Counted from the stretch's first letter, positions 16,841 through 26,237 are shown. The stretch is 64,000 bases of DNA from Actinopolymorpha alba DSM 45243 (GCF_000373925.1 NZ_KB892707.1:1-64000); one strand, 5' to 3'. The notes: generated by a model from the sequence alone, not told the origin. Numbers and translations are program-made.

Positions 16841-18679
16841 ATGCGTCGTACGTACGTTGTCACGGCGGTGGTAGCTGTCGCGGCCACGGCGTTGATCGGG
16901 CCATCCGCGCAGGCGAAGGAACGTGGCGGGCCCCAGACGACCGGGAAGGTCCCCGTCGCGCAGGGGTACGGCGGTGCGGTGTCGACCGTCGATCTCGACG
17001 CGACCCGGGTGGGAATTGACGTGCTTCGGCGGGGCGGCAACGCCGTCGACGCGGCGGTGGCGGCGGCCGCGACCCTCGGGATCACCGAGCCCTTCTCGGC
17101 CGGCATCGGCGGTGGGGGCTTCTTCGTCTACTACAACGCACGCACTCGCAAGGTCCACACGATCGACGGCCGGGAGACCGCGCCCGCAACGGCGACCGAC
17201 CAGCTGTTCATCGACCCCGCGACCAAGGCTCCTCTGGCATTCGAGGAGGCAAGGGTCAGTGGCCTGTCGGTCGGCGTTCCCGGCACTCCCGCCACCTGGC
17301 AGCGGGCCCTGGACACGTGGGGGACCTGGCCGCTCGCGCGGGCACTCGCGCCGGCGACGAAGGTGGCCGAGCGTGGTTTCACGGTCGACGAGACGTTCCG
17401 TTCCCAGATCAACGAGAACGCCCACATCTTCGACGACTTCACCTCCACCCGCGACCTCTACCTACCAGGCGGTGAGCTGCCCAAGGCGGGTTCGACGTTC
17501 CGCAACCCCGATCTCGCGGACACCTACGACCTGCTTGCCCGCAAGGGCGTCGACGCGCTCTATACGGGAGCGCTGGGTGGAGAGATCGCGGCCGCCGTGC
17601 AGAGCCCACCGGCCGCGCCCGACACCGACCGGGTGGTGCGGCCGGGTGCGTTGACGCCCAAGGATCTGGCCAACTATCAGACGGTGTCCCGCGCGCCCAC
17701 GCACGTTGAGTACAGAGGGCTCGACGTCTTCGGCATGGGCCCGCCGTCCTCGGGTGGGTCGACTGTCGGTGAGGCGCTCAACATCCTCGAAACCGCGCTT
17801 CCCTCGCAGCCAGAGTCGTCGGGCGAGTTCTCCGTTGACGACCGGGTCGGCGTGCTGCACACCTACCTCGAAGCGTCCGCGCTGTCGTTCGCTGACCGCA
17901 ACCGCTATGTGGGTGACCCCGACCAGGTCGACGTCCCGCTCGACGAACTTCTGTCGCAGGGCTTCGCCGACGAGCGCGCCTGCCAGATCAAGCCCGATGC
18001 CGCCCTGCCGAAGCCGGTGGCGCCCGGCGTTCCGGACGGCGACTACGCGGCCTGCGGCGACCTCGCCCAGGTCGCACCGGAAGACCCGGCCGAGGGACTG
18101 TCGACGACCCACCTCACCGTGTCTGACCGGTGGGGCAACGTGGTCGCCTACACCCTCACGATCGAGGCCACCGGTGGCAGCGGCATCGTCGTACCCGGTC
18201 GGGGGTTCCTGCTCAACAACGAACTCACCGACTTCAACTTCGTCCCCACCCAGGGCGACGCCTTCGACCCGAACCTCCCGGGCCCTGGCAAGCGCCCCCG
18301 CTCGTCCATGGCGCCGACGATCGTGCTCAAGGACGGCAGACCGTTCCTCGCTCTCGGAAGCCCTGGTGGAGCGACGATCATCACGACCGTCCTGCAGACC
18401 CTGGTCAACCGCCTCGAACTCGGCATGAGCCTGCCCGAGGCGCTCGCGGCGCCACGCGCATCCTCGCGCAACACCGCATTGCAGGCGGAGCCGGCATTCG
18501 TGACGTCTCCGGAAGGCAAGGCGTTGGCGGAGATGAAGCACAAGTTCGCCGAAGTCGCCGAGATCGGTGCGGAGACAGCGCTGGAGTTCGGCCGGCACGG
18601 CTACGTCCAGGCAGCGGCGGAGCCCACCCGCCGAGGGGGCGGTTCGGCCATGGTGATGCTGCCGGTACCCCGACGTTGA
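16841..18679 (+). CDS. ggt: Gamma-glutamyltransferase
   Basis: This 612-residue secreted enzyme hydrolyses gamma-glutamyl bonds of glutathione and related compounds or transfers the glutamyl group. It has a signal peptide (MRRTYVVTAVVAVAATALIG followed by an AQA site). The large-subunit segment GGNAVDAAVAAAATLGITEPFSAGIGGG is present, as is the autoprocessing site STTHLTV. Thr422 is the expected nucleophile and new N-terminus of the small subunit. RPRSSMAPTIV and the glycine-rich SPGG follow. The ATG at 16841 has GAGGGAGGGAG upstream. A GTG at 16811 is a weaker start. Confidence 0.95.
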   Translation: MRRTYVVTAVVAVAATALIGPSAQAKERGGPQTTGKVPVAQGYGGAVSTVDLDATRVGIDVLRRGGNAVDAAVAAAATLGITEPFSAGIGGGGFFVYYNARTRKVHTIDGRETAPATATDQLFIDPATKAPLAFEEARVSGLSVGVPGTPATWQRALDTWGTWPLARALAPATKVAERGFTVDETFRSQINENAHIFDDFTSTRDLYLPGGELPKAGSTFRNPDLADTYDLLARKGVDALYTGALGGEIAAAVQSPPAAPDTDRVVRPGALTPKDLANYQTVSRAPTHVEYRGLDVFGMGPPSSGGSTVGEALNILETALPSQPESSGEFSVDDRVGVLHTYLEASALSFADRNRYVGDPDQVDVPLDELLSQGFADERACQIKPDAALPKPVAPGVPDGDYAACGDLAQVAPEDPAEGLSTTHLTVSDRWGNVVAYTLTIEATGGSGIVVPGRGFLLNNELTDFNFVPTQGDAFDPNLPGPGKRPRSSMAPTIVLKDGRPFLALGSPGGATIITTVLQTLVNRLELGMSLPEALAAPRASSRNTALQAEPAFVTSPEGKALAEMKHKFAEVAEIGAETALEFGRHGYVQAAAEPTRRGGGSAMVMLPVPRR

Positions 18680-18691
18680 GACGGGGTACCG

Positions 18692-18723
18692 GGTGCCGGG
18701 CCAGTCCCGACCGGCCCGGCACC
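18692..18723 (+). terminator. Terminator-like hairpin after ggt
   Basis: An 11-bp GC-rich stem (18692-18702 with 18713-18723) with a 10-nt loop lies 13 nt after the stop codon. Confidence 0.65.
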
Positions 18724-18841
18724 TCGGTCCATGCGGTCTCCTGATGCAATAGGTTCGTCCAAGGGACCCGGGGACGGCGGCACCGGGCCGCAGTTACCGC
18801 AGGGTCCCGTCACCTGGCGCGACAGAAGGTGGAGTACCCCC

Positions 18842-19681
18842 GTGGGCACGGTGCACTGGGTCAAGGGCCACGGCACGGAGAACGACTTCGTGCTGCTGTA
18901 CGACCCCGACGGCACCGCCTACCCCGACCTCGACGCCGCCACGGTGCGGTTCCTGTGCGACCGCCGTCGCGGCGTGGGCGCTGACGGCGTGCTTCGAGTC
19001 GTTCGTACGCACGCGATCGAGGACGGTCGGGCCTACGCCGGCGTGGCCGAGTGGTTCATGGACTTCCGCAACGCAGACGGGTCCACCGGCGAGATGTGCG
19101 GCAACGGCGTCCGCGTCTTCGCCCACTTCCTTCGCGACCGCGGCCTGGCCGACCCCGGCGTGGACCTGCCGGTCGTGACCCGGGCCGGTCTCAAGCCGGT
19201 GCGGTTCGAAGCCGACGGTCAGCTCACGGTCGACATGGGACCCGCCGGGTTCCCCGCCTCCGATGGTCTCGTCCTGACGGCCGGCGGTAGAAGCTGGCCG
19301 GGGGTCGCCGTCGACATGGGCAACCCGCACGGGGTCGCGTTCGTCGACGACCTGTCCGATCCGGGTGCCCTGGTCGAGCAGCCGACGTGGACGCCGTACG
19401 ACGTCTTCCCGAAGGGCGTGAACGTCGAGTTCGCGGTACGCCGAGGCGAGCGGCACCTCGCCATGCGGGTCCACGAACGCGGCGTGGGGGAGACCCGCTC
19501 GTGCGGCACCGGTGCGTGTGCGGTGGCCGCGACCGTCGCCCGCGTGGACGGTGTTGGCGCCCCCGCGACGTACCTCATCGACGTCCCTGGTGGCACGCTC
19601 ACCATCACCCTGCGCTCCGACGGGCATCTGGAGCTGACCGGCCCCGCGGTCCTCACCGCCCGCGGCGAGATCGACGTCTGA
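18842..19681 (+). CDS. dapF: Diaminopimelate epimerase
   Basis: DapF converts LL- to meso-diaminopimelate for lysine and peptidoglycan synthesis. The 279-residue protein shows both catalytic cysteines: Cys86 in EMCGNGVR and Cys221 in RSCGTGACA. It also has KGHGTENDFVLL at the N-terminus and DMGNPHGVAFV. The GTG at 18842 follows GAAGGTGGAG and starts the protein at the expected place. The open frame upstream to 18731 is not supported. It is a single gene in the miaA-dapF-hflX neighbourhood seen in actinobacteria. Confidence 0.97.
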   Translation: MGTVHWVKGHGTENDFVLLYDPDGTAYPDLDAATVRFLCDRRRGVGADGVLRVVRTHAIEDGRAYAGVAEWFMDFRNADGSTGEMCGNGVRVFAHFLRDRGLADPGVDLPVVTRAGLKPVRFEADGQLTVDMGPAGFPASDGLVLTAGGRSWPGVAVDMGNPHGVAFVDDLSDPGALVEQPTWTPYDVFPKGVNVEFAVRRGERHLAMRVHERGVGETRSCGTGACAVAATVARVDGVGAPATYLIDVPGGTLTITLRSDGHLELTGPAVLTARGEIDV

Positions 19682-19864
19682 CAAACGCTCCGCGCTCCGC
19701 GGTTCGCCCTTCGTCAGCAAACGTCCACGGACCCTGGACCAGCTCAGGGTTTCTCCCCGGGGTGCTCCCTGACCTGGCGATCTCTGGCGATCCTCCTTAA
19801 GACGTAGCCGAATCGCGACGTACGACGGAGGGCTTTGTCGGTGGTCGGAGCTACTGTCGGGAGC

Positions 19865-20035
19865 ATGTCGATGAGCATCCCTCCGGAGCAGGACCTCGAG
19901 GTGCTGCGGGCGCAGCGCCGCCGGGTCCTGCTCCGTCAGGTGCGCGCCCGCCGGGCCTCGTCATTCGCTCGAAGGTCCGCCATGGTCCGCACCGGTGTCC
20001 TTCTGCGTTCCATCGGTTACCACGACGACCGCTGA
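19865..20035 (+). CDS. Small basic protein (56 aa), putative
   Basis: This 56-residue, arginine-rich frame starts at ATG 19865 with GGGAG just upstream. Its central part (LRAQRRRVLLRQVRARRASS) would form a basic amphipathic helix. Codon use has the expected high third-position GC. It stops 6 bp before the convergent dehydratase gene. The function is unknown. It could be a nucleic-acid-binding peptide or a non-gene. Confidence 0.45.
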   Translation: MSMSIPPEQDLEVLRAQRRRVLLRQVRARRASSFARRSAMVRTGVLLRSIGYHDDR

Positions 20036-20040
20036 GGCGG

Positions 20041-21330
20041 TCACGGCCGCTGCACGGTGCCGTCCGGCAGGCGGGTCCGTGTCCAGGCGTCCTTGACAAG
20101 TGGCCCGACGGGCGGAAACCTCTCCGCCAGCTTCTCGTCCAGGTCGACCCCGAGTCCGGGCGCGTCACTTGGCCAGAGATGCCCGTCCCGCACCTCCGGG
20201 CAGCCAGGAAAGACCTCAGCCGCGGCGTCGTTGAAGACGTGCTGTTCCTGGATGCCGAAGTTCGGTGCGGCCAGGTCGAGCGCGAGGTTGGCGGCGTGGC
20301 CGATCGGCGACACGTCACCCGGTCCATGCCACGCGGTCCGTACGCCGAACAACTCCGCCGCGGACGCGAGCCGCCAGGCCGGAGTGAGGCCACCGATGGC
20401 GGAGACATGGCAGCGGACGAAATCGATCAAGCGGTCCTTGACGAGCGGCACGTACTCCGCCGGGTTCGTGAACAGCTCACCGATCGCGAGTGGGGTCGCC
20501 GTCTGCGCGCGTACCGTCGGCAGCCAGCCGAGGTCCTCCGGAGCGAGCAGGTCCTCGAGGAAGAAGAGATGGAACGGCTCGAGTTCCTTGGCCAGCCGGA
20601 CCGCCTGAGTCGGGTGCAGGCGTTCGTGAACGTCGTGCAGCAGGTGCACGTCTTCGCCGAGCGTGTTCCGCAGATGTCCGAAGAGTTCCGGCACCACCCG
20701 CAGGTACGAATCGGGCTCCCACGCGTTCGCCGGAAGGCCCGGACGCGGTGCGGCGGCCGAGGCGCCACCGGCGGCGGGTGCGCCGTACGTCAGCGCGCCG
20801 GGGATCCCCACCTGGCAGCGGACGTGTCGGTAGCCGGCCTCGACGTACCCGCGGACCGCGTCCTCCACCTCGACCGCATCCCGTCCGGACGCGTGGGCGT
20901 AGACCGGCACCGCACCCCGGCACCGCCCGCCGAGCAGTTGCCAGACCGGGAGGCCAGCCTGCTTGCCCTTCAGGTCCCACAGCGCCATGTCGACACCCGA
21001 CAGGGCGTTGTTGAGCACCGGGCCGAACCTCCAGTACGAACTCACCAGCAGCGAGGACGCGATGTCGGTGATGTCGGCCGGGTCGCGCCCGATCAGCTGC
21101 GGGGCGAGGTAGGAGTCAACGGCCTCCGCGACCGCCTGCGCCCGCTGGGTGAAGGTCGCACATCCCAGGCCGTAGAGCCCCGGCTCGGAGGTGTCGATCC
21201 TGACGACCACCAGGGTGATGTTCTCGGGGGCGGTCAGGATCGCGCGGACGCCGGTGATCCGCGTCCCGCTACCAGCCTCGTGCCACGGTGGAGCGGCGAG
21301 TGGCTGCGGTGCGTCGACAGAGGTGTTCAC
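20041..21330 (-). CDS. Enolase-superfamily dehydratase, ManD/RspA-like
   Basis: This 429-residue enolase-superfamily enzyme most resembles D-mannonate dehydratase/RspA. The N-terminal capping domain is followed by the barrel with VYAHASGRD, the metal-binding Asp in LLHDVHERLHP, the Glu in FFLEDLLAPED and the Glu in AIGELFTNPAEY. The late catalytic region is AWHGPGDVSPIGHAANLALD. A 25-residue Ala/Pro-rich insertion (GAPAAGGASAAAPRPG) is unusual. I chose GTG 21330 because GAAGGGATC precedes it. A GTG at 21369 is possible. Many family members act weakly on D-mannonate or gluconate, so the substrate is open. Confidence 0.85.
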   Translation of the reverse strand: MNTSVDAPQPLAAPPWHEAGSGTRITGVRAILTAPENITLVVVRIDTSEPGLYGLGCATFTQRAQAVAEAVDSYLAPQLIGRDPADITDIASSLLVSSYWRFGPVLNNALSGVDMALWDLKGKQAGLPVWQLLGGRCRGAVPVYAHASGRDAVEVEDAVRGYVEAGYRHVRCQVGIPGALTYGAPAAGGASAAAPRPGLPANAWEPDSYLRVVPELFGHLRNTLGEDVHLLHDVHERLHPTQAVRLAKELEPFHLFFLEDLLAPEDLGWLPTVRAQTATPLAIGELFTNPAEYVPLVKDRLIDFVRCHVSAIGGLTPAWRLASAAELFGVRTAWHGPGDVSPIGHAANLALDLAAPNFGIQEQHVFNDAAAEVFPGCPEVRDGHLWPSDAPGLGVDLDEKLAERFPPVGPLVKDAWTRTRLPDGTVQRP

Positions 21331-21519
21331 GGAGGCGATCCCTTCGAAAGGCGCGGGTGCGGGCGACACAGCACCCTAGGCACGGCGATCGGGATGGTCC
21401 CACCTCGTCCACGCGATCGGGCAGGTATCGGTCATCCTTCGCGCCAACCGTCGGGTTCGTGCCCAAGACCCGGGCATATCCACGTGCGTATTCAGTGCCG
21501 CGCGTGCCACGATGGGGAA

Positions 21520-21538
21520 GCTACGGCCATTCCGTAGC
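21520..21538 (+). promoter_or_regulatory. Short hairpin in the hflX leader
   Basis: GCTACGG and CCGTAGC form a perfect 7-bp stem around CCATT, 15 nt before the hflX start codon. It could be an operator or a translation-modulating hairpin. Confidence 0.35.
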
Positions 21539-21553
21539 GTTGACTGGAGTTGT

Positions 21554-23038
21554 ATGACACTACGACCTCATGAACGCACCAACGTCTTCGCCGACGACTC
21601 GACGAAGCGGGGTAGCGATGTCGACATCGAGCTGCGGTATTCCAACCTGACGCTCGGGGCAGACGATCCGGCGACGGGCGAACTCGATCTGGAGGATCGC
21701 CAGGCGCTGCGCCGGGTGGCGGGCTTCTCCACCGAACTCACAGACATCACCGAAGTGGAGTACCGCCGGCTCCAGCTCGAGCGGGTGGTGCTCGTCGGCG
21801 TCTGGACCGACGGCAGCGTCGAGGACGCCGAGAACTCCCTGCGCGAGCTGAAGCTGCTGTCCGAGACCGCCGGTGCTGAGGTGCTCGAAGGGCTCATCCA
21901 GCGGCGTAGCCGGCCCGACCAGGCGACATATATCGGACGCGGCAAGGTCGACGAACTCCGCTCCGACGTCGTGGCGACCGGCGCTGACACGGTGATCTGC
22001 GACGGCGAGCTGAGTCCGGCCCAGCTCCGTAACCTCGAAGACCGGGTCAAGGTCAAGGTCATTGACCGCACCGCCCTGATCCTCGACATCTTCGCCCAGC
22101 ACGCCAAGAGCAAGGAGGGCAAGGCGCAGGTCGAACTCGCCCAGCTCTCGTACTTCCTCCCGCGGCTTCGAGGATGGGGTGGCAACCTGTCCCGCCAGGC
22201 CGGTGGTCGGGCCGGCGGCGCGACCGGCGGTGTCGGTCTGCGTGGTCCTGGTGAGACGAAGCTCGAGATCGACCGGCGGCGGATCCGCACCCGCATGGCG
22301 AAGCTGCGCCGCGAGATCGCCGCGATGGGCACGAGCCGCGGGACCAAGCGGCAGAGGCGTCGCCGAAACGCCGTCCCGTCCGTGGCGATTGCCGGTTACA
22401 CCAACGCCGGCAAATCCTCGCTGCTCAACCGCCTGACGGGTGCTGGGGTGCTGGTCGAGGATGCGTTGTTCGCGACGCTCGACCCGACGACGCGGCGCGC
22501 GGCCACGCCTGATGGCAGGTTGTTCACGCTGACAGACACGGTCGGCTTCGTTCGCCACCTTCCGCACCAGCTCGTGGAGGCGTTCCGGTCGACCCTTGAG
22601 GAAGTCGCCGAGTCCGACCTGGTGGTGCACGTCATCGACGGGTCGCACCCCGACCCGGAAGGCCAGATCAGCGCGGTCCGCGAGGTGCTGACCGAGGCTG
22701 GCGCGGCGGACCTTCCCGAGATCCTCGCGATCAACAAGGCCGACCTCGCCGACCCGATCGAGGTGGCCCGGCTGCAGACGCTGTTCCCGCGTTCGGTCGT
22801 CGTCTCCGCGCGCACCGGTCTGGGCATCGACAAGCTCCTCGAGGAGATCGGTGGCGCCCTGCCGCGGCCCGAGATCGAGGTGAACGCTCTCGTGCCGTAC
22901 GCCAGGGGCGACGTCGTGGCGCGGGTCCACGAGCACGGCGAGGTCCTCGAGATCGAGCACACCGCGGACGGCACCCGGCTGCGGGCTCGCGTCGATCCAG
23001 CCCTGGCCGCGGCGCTGGACGGCTTCGTCACCAGCTGA
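21554..23038 (+). CDS. hflX: GTPase HflX
   Basis: HflX is a ribosome-associated GTPase that splits stalled or stressed 70S ribosomes. The 494-residue protein has the N-terminal HflX domain (RRSRPDQATYIGRGKVDEL), a coiled linker and a glycine-rich region, then the G domain. There G1 is AGYTNAGKSSLLNRL, G3 is DTVGF and G4 is NKAD. The C-terminal domain is short. I chose the ATG at 21554, which has CTGGAG upstream. The frame extends to 21512. A strong hairpin follows the stop. The N-terminal 45 residues are longer than in E. coli. Confidence 0.95.
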   Translation: MTLRPHERTNVFADDSTKRGSDVDIELRYSNLTLGADDPATGELDLEDRQALRRVAGFSTELTDITEVEYRRLQLERVVLVGVWTDGSVEDAENSLRELKLLSETAGAEVLEGLIQRRSRPDQATYIGRGKVDELRSDVVATGADTVICDGELSPAQLRNLEDRVKVKVIDRTALILDIFAQHAKSKEGKAQVELAQLSYFLPRLRGWGGNLSRQAGGRAGGATGGVGLRGPGETKLEIDRRRIRTRMAKLRREIAAMGTSRGTKRQRRRRNAVPSVAIAGYTNAGKSSLLNRLTGAGVLVEDALFATLDPTTRRAATPDGRLFTLTDTVGFVRHLPHQLVEAFRSTLEEVAESDLVVHVIDGSHPDPEGQISAVREVLTEAGAADLPEILAINKADLADPIEVARLQTLFPRSVVVSARTGLGIDKLLEEIGGALPRPEIEVNALVPYARGDVVARVHEHGEVLEIEHTADGTRLRARVDPALAAALDGFVTS

Positions 23039-23046
23039 TCTGTTTC

Positions 23047-23086
23047 GCACGCTGTTTGCCGGGGGCGACCCCGGCAAACAGCGTGC
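23047..23086 (+). terminator. 18-bp perfect terminator with GCGA tetraloop
   Basis: The arms 23047-23064 and 23069-23086 pair perfectly over 18 bp around GCGA, a GNRA-type tetraloop. It begins 9 nt after the hflX stop. There is no U-tract. Confidence 0.85.
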
Positions 23087-23170
23087 CCGAGTTCTGGCAT
23101 TTCCGGGTGATCCAGGTCGAACGACTAGGATCGCCCGGGTTTTTGCTGGAACGACGAAGGGGTCTGCTGG

Positions 23171-23941
23171 ATGATCGTCGCGGGTGTCGTCGCCTTGGTT
23201 GTCGCAGCCGTGTGCGGATACTTCGCCTGGAGGGCGCGGGCCAGGCAGCACGCCATGATCACCACCGAAACCCTGAGCGCACAGGAGTTGGGCGCCCTCC
23301 ACCAGGCGGCCGCGCAGGCCGCGGGTCCGGGGGCCTTCCTCCACAAGGTGGAGGTGACGGGCCAGGTCCAGCCTGGTCAGTCGGGGCTCCTGAAGTCTGA
23401 GCTCGCGAGCGTCGACAGCGTGTGGCATCGGCACGTGGTGACGCGGAAGTACTGGGAGACCCGGCGCGACAGCAAGGGCAACACCCGGCGGGTCAACCGT
23501 TCGGAGCGCGTCGCCGAACGCACCTCTGACCTGCCGTTCGTCGTTCAGGACGCGACTGGGGTGGTGCCCGTCTATCCGGGAGCCGTCCAGGCGGACGGGG
23601 CGCAGAAGGTGCTCGATCGGTTCGACAGGGACTCGGACGGGGGCAGGACCAACATCCAGCTCGGGGGGTTCCGCCTGAGTCTCCCGAGAAGCGGTCGTTC
23701 GGGCACCTACGGCTATCAGTACAAAGAGTGGGTCCTGCGCCCGGGCCAGCGGGTCTTCGTCCTGGGCGAGGCGAGTGACGGAAACGGCGAACTCGCGATC
23801 ACCGAGCCGTCGATCATCAGTACGCGAAGCGAAGCCGAGCTGATCCAGAGCGCACGCTCCCAGCAGACGCTGTTCACGATCGCGACCGTCGCCGGTGCCA
23901 TCGCCGGGCCTGTACTCCTCGTGCTCGGTCTGTTCAGCTAG
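23171..23941 (+). CDS. GIDE-domain membrane protein
   Basis: This 256-residue protein has a membrane helix at the N-terminus (residues 1-20) and another at the C-terminus (about 235-255). The region between has the pattern of the GIDE domain known from mitochondrial MUL1/MAPL: VEVTGQVQPGQSGLLKSELA, WHRHVVTRKYWETRR, LPFVVQDATGVVPVYP, then YKEWVLRPGQRVFVLGEAS. No RING finger is present, so it should not be a ubiquitin ligase despite the family name. Bacterial members have no settled role. Its last 8 bp overlap the convergent regulator gene. Confidence 0.8.
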   Translation: MIVAGVVALVVAAVCGYFAWRARARQHAMITTETLSAQELGALHQAAAQAAGPGAFLHKVEVTGQVQPGQSGLLKSELASVDSVWHRHVVTRKYWETRRDSKGNTRRVNRSERVAERTSDLPFVVQDATGVVPVYPGAVQADGAQKVLDRFDRDSDGGRTNIQLGGFRLSLPRSGRSGTYGYQYKEWVLRPGQRVFVLGEASDGNGELAITEPSIISTRSEAELIQSARSQQTLFTIATVAGAIAGPVLLVLGLFS

Positions 23942-24917
23942 CCGCCCGAGTTTCCGGCGCTCCGCGCAGCAGGTGGTCGCCGAGTTCGGTCCGCTGATAG
24001 AGCACCGACCGCCCGTCGCGCTGCGACGCCACGACGCCGGCCGCTGCCAGGATGCGCAGGTGCACGCTCAGCGTGGGCGGCGAGAGGTCCAGTTGGCAGG
24101 CCAGCTGGGTGGTCGACATCGGTAGGTCGAGCTGGGCGACGATGGCAGACCTGGTCCGTCCCACGAGTTCGGCGAGGGGAGTGCCGTGGGTGGTGGCCGG
24201 GGATTCCCAGATCAGGCCCATGCCCCGCGGGGAGTACGTCACGGTCGGCACATGCGGTGCCGCGGTGAGGACGAGAATGCTCGGCCAGGCGAACACGCAC
24301 GGCACGAGCAGGAGTCCGCGGCCGGCGAGCGGTGCCTTGTCCTCGCAGGCATACTTCACGATGCTGAGCGTGCCGCGGCTGAAACTCACCAAGGGGTGGA
24401 GCGTACGAAACAGTTGGTCGACGCCGCCTGAGGCGAGTTCGTTCATGCGGTACGCCAGATCCGCCTGCAGCAGCGCGCGGATCCGCGACCAGTGCGGCTC
24501 GATGGCGGCGCGCCAGTAGCGCTCGAGTTCGACGACGATGCGGTCCAGGCCGGCCGCCGGATCAGCGAGGAGGTCGTCAAGCACGGGATTTCGGTGGCTC
24601 CCGCGGAGCGACTCGAGATCGCTCGCGACAGTCGGAATCGGCGTGCTGGCGATGGCCGCGAGGCCCGACTCGAAACTCGACGAACGCCGGGCGGGCGCCG
24701 GGGTGAGGAAGTCGGGGATATAGCCGTCGGACGGGACGAGCGCGCTGAGCAGCGGCAGGTCGATTCCTTCCAGCCGGCTGCGCACCTGCCTGAGCCAGGA
24801 CGCGTGGAGGCCGTTCGGTGAACTGGTCAACGCACGCACGCTGGTGACGGTCTCCCAGACGGGGGAGATCGCGAAGCGGATCCGGCTGAGGTCCTCGGGC
24901 CCGAGGTCGAGCATCAT
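23934..24917 (-). CDS. ArsR-like winged-helix regulator (DUF5937 type)
   Basis: This 327-residue regulator has a long N-terminal domain of about 240 residues (starting MMLDLGPEDLSRIRFAISPVWE) typical of DUF5937 proteins. A C-terminal ArsR-like winged helix follows (STTQLACQLDLSPPTLSVHLRILAAAGVV, then SQRDGRSVLYQRTELGD). It diverges from an MFS exporter across a 96-bp spacer that holds an inverted repeat, so it probably represses that exporter and itself. I chose the double ATG at 24912-24917. The frame runs further but into the transporter gene. The ligand is unknown. Confidence 0.85.
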   Translation of the reverse strand: MMLDLGPEDLSRIRFAISPVWETVTSVRALTSSPNGLHASWLRQVRSRLEGIDLPLLSALVPSDGYIPDFLTPAPARRSSSFESGLAAIASTPIPTVASDLESLRGSHRNPVLDDLLADPAAGLDRIVVELERYWRAAIEPHWSRIRALLQADLAYRMNELASGGVDQLFRTLHPLVSFSRGTLSIVKYACEDKAPLAGRGLLLVPCVFAWPSILVLTAAPHVPTVTYSPRGMGLIWESPATTHGTPLAELVGRTRSAIVAQLDLPMSTTQLACQLDLSPPTLSVHLRILAAAGVVASQRDGRSVLYQRTELGDHLLRGAPETRAAS

Positions 24918-24942
24918 CACGGACTGAAGCGTACCCACCCCT

Positions 24943-24964
24943 CGATTAGGCTCTCGCCAAATCG
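24943..24964. promoter_or_regulatory. Operator candidate between DUF5937 regulator and MFS gene
   Basis: CGATTAGG and CCAAATCG form a 7-of-8 inverted repeat around CTCTCG in the divergent spacer, well placed for the winged-helix regulator to control both genes. Confidence 0.45.
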
Positions 24965-25013
24965 TCGACAGCGGAGGGCCGTCGCCCGCAGGCTGTCCAC
25001 CGTGCTTGACACC

Positions 25014-26237
25014 ATGACTTCCACGCGAGCGGTATCCACGTTGCCCCGAGCGTTCTGGGCGCTCTGGGCTGGCCAGTTGATCAACCGGCTGGGTGGGTTC
25101 GTCCAGCCGTTCCTCGTGCTCTACCTCACCCAGGAACAACGGCTCAGCGCGTCGACGGCGGGCGCGGTGGTGGCGGCGGTCGGGGCCGGCACGATTGCCG
25201 CGCAGTTGCTCGGTGGCTGGCTCGCCGACCGCGTCGGGCGCCGCCGGACCATGCTCGCGGGTTTCCTCGGCACGGCTGTCGCGCTGGTCACTCTTGGCGC
25301 CGCCTCGAGCTTCACCCTGATCTGGGTCTCCGCGCTCGCGGTTGGAGTGACGTCTGAGCTGTTCCGGCCCGCGGCCTCCGCCACGGTGGCCGACCTGCTC
25401 GGACCCGAGGCCCGGGTGCGGGCGTACGGCCTGCTGTTCTGGGCAGTGAACCTCGGCTTCTCGATCTCCGCGGTGAGCGCGGGGGTGTTGGCGAGCCGTG
25501 GCTTCGGGTTGCTCTTCTGGATCAACGCGAGTACCTGCGTGATCGCGGCGCTCGTCATCTGGCGGGCGGTGCCCGAGACCCGGCCGGCCGCTGTCGAGGT
25601 CAACCGGCGGTCCGTCCTTCGAGTCGCCGGAGCCGACAGGCCACTTCTTGGCATCGTCGCCATCACCACGGTGTATGCGGCGATCTACTTTCAGGCGTAC
25701 TCAACGCTGCCGCTGGCGATGGCCGCCGACGGTCTGTCGCCGTCGACGTACGGTCTCGTGATCGGCGCGAACGGCCTGGTGATCGTGGTCGCCCAACCGC
25801 TGCTCATACGCGTGCTGGGCCGCTACGACCGGAGCACACTGCTGGCGGTTTCCATGCTGGTCGTCGGACTCGGCTTCGGTGCCGGGGTGTTCGCCCATGG
25901 CATCGTCGGATACACCGGCTCGGTGGTGGTCTGGACACTCGGGGAGATCGGGCTCAGCACCGTATTGAGCGCGATCTTCGCCGACCTCGCACCGCTTGAT
26001 CTCCGGGGCCGATACATGGGGATCGCGGGAGTCGCGTGGGCCATGGGCTCGACTGTCGGGCCGCTCGCGGGCACGGCGGTGTTCGAGGCGGCCGGGTCCA
26101 CCGTTCTGTGGGTCGGATGTGCTGTCATCGGTGTGCTCCTGTGCCTTGCCCAGCTGGCTCTGGCTCCGGCGCTCCGAGCCCGGGCGGCGGCCGCCGATCA
26201 GGAAGCTGAATCCTCTCGGCTTGCCGAGTTGTCATAG
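25014..26237 (+). CDS. MFS transporter (drug-exporter type)
   Basis: This is a 12-helix major facilitator of about 407 residues. The motif-A loop between helices 2 and 3 (GGWLADRVGRRRTM) is clear, and the second half begins after the central loop near VNRRSVLRVAGADRP. It resembles MdtH-like multidrug exporters. The divergent DUF5937 regulator probably controls it. The start is uncertain: a GTG at 25002 lies 12 nt upstream in frame and neither has a good ribosome site, so a leaderless transcript is possible. The last codons lie inside the left arm of a 19-bp hairpin. Confidence 0.9.
   Translation: MTSTRAVSTLPRAFWALWAGQLINRLGGFVQPFLVLYLTQEQRLSASTAGAVVAAVGAGTIAAQLLGGWLADRVGRRRTMLAGFLGTAVALVTLGAASSFTLIWVSALAVGVTSELFRPAASATVADLLGPEARVRAYGLLFWAVNLGFSISAVSAGVLASRGFGLLFWINASTCVIAALVIWRAVPETRPAAVEVNRRSVLRVAGADRPLLGIVAITTVYAAIYFQAYSTLPLAMAADGLSPSTYGLVIGANGLVIVVAQPLLIRVLGRYDRSTLLAVSMLVVGLGFGAGVFAHGIVGYTGSVVVWTLGEIGLSTVLSAIFADLAPLDLRGRYMGIAGVAWAMGSTVGPLAGTAVFEAAGSTVLWVGCAVIGVLLCLAQLALAPALRARAAAADQEAESSRLAELS

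Noticed and set aside
21560-23434. A 624-codon minus-strand frame across hflX
   Set aside because: It is antisense to a well-supported GTPase and crosses the strong terminator hairpin.
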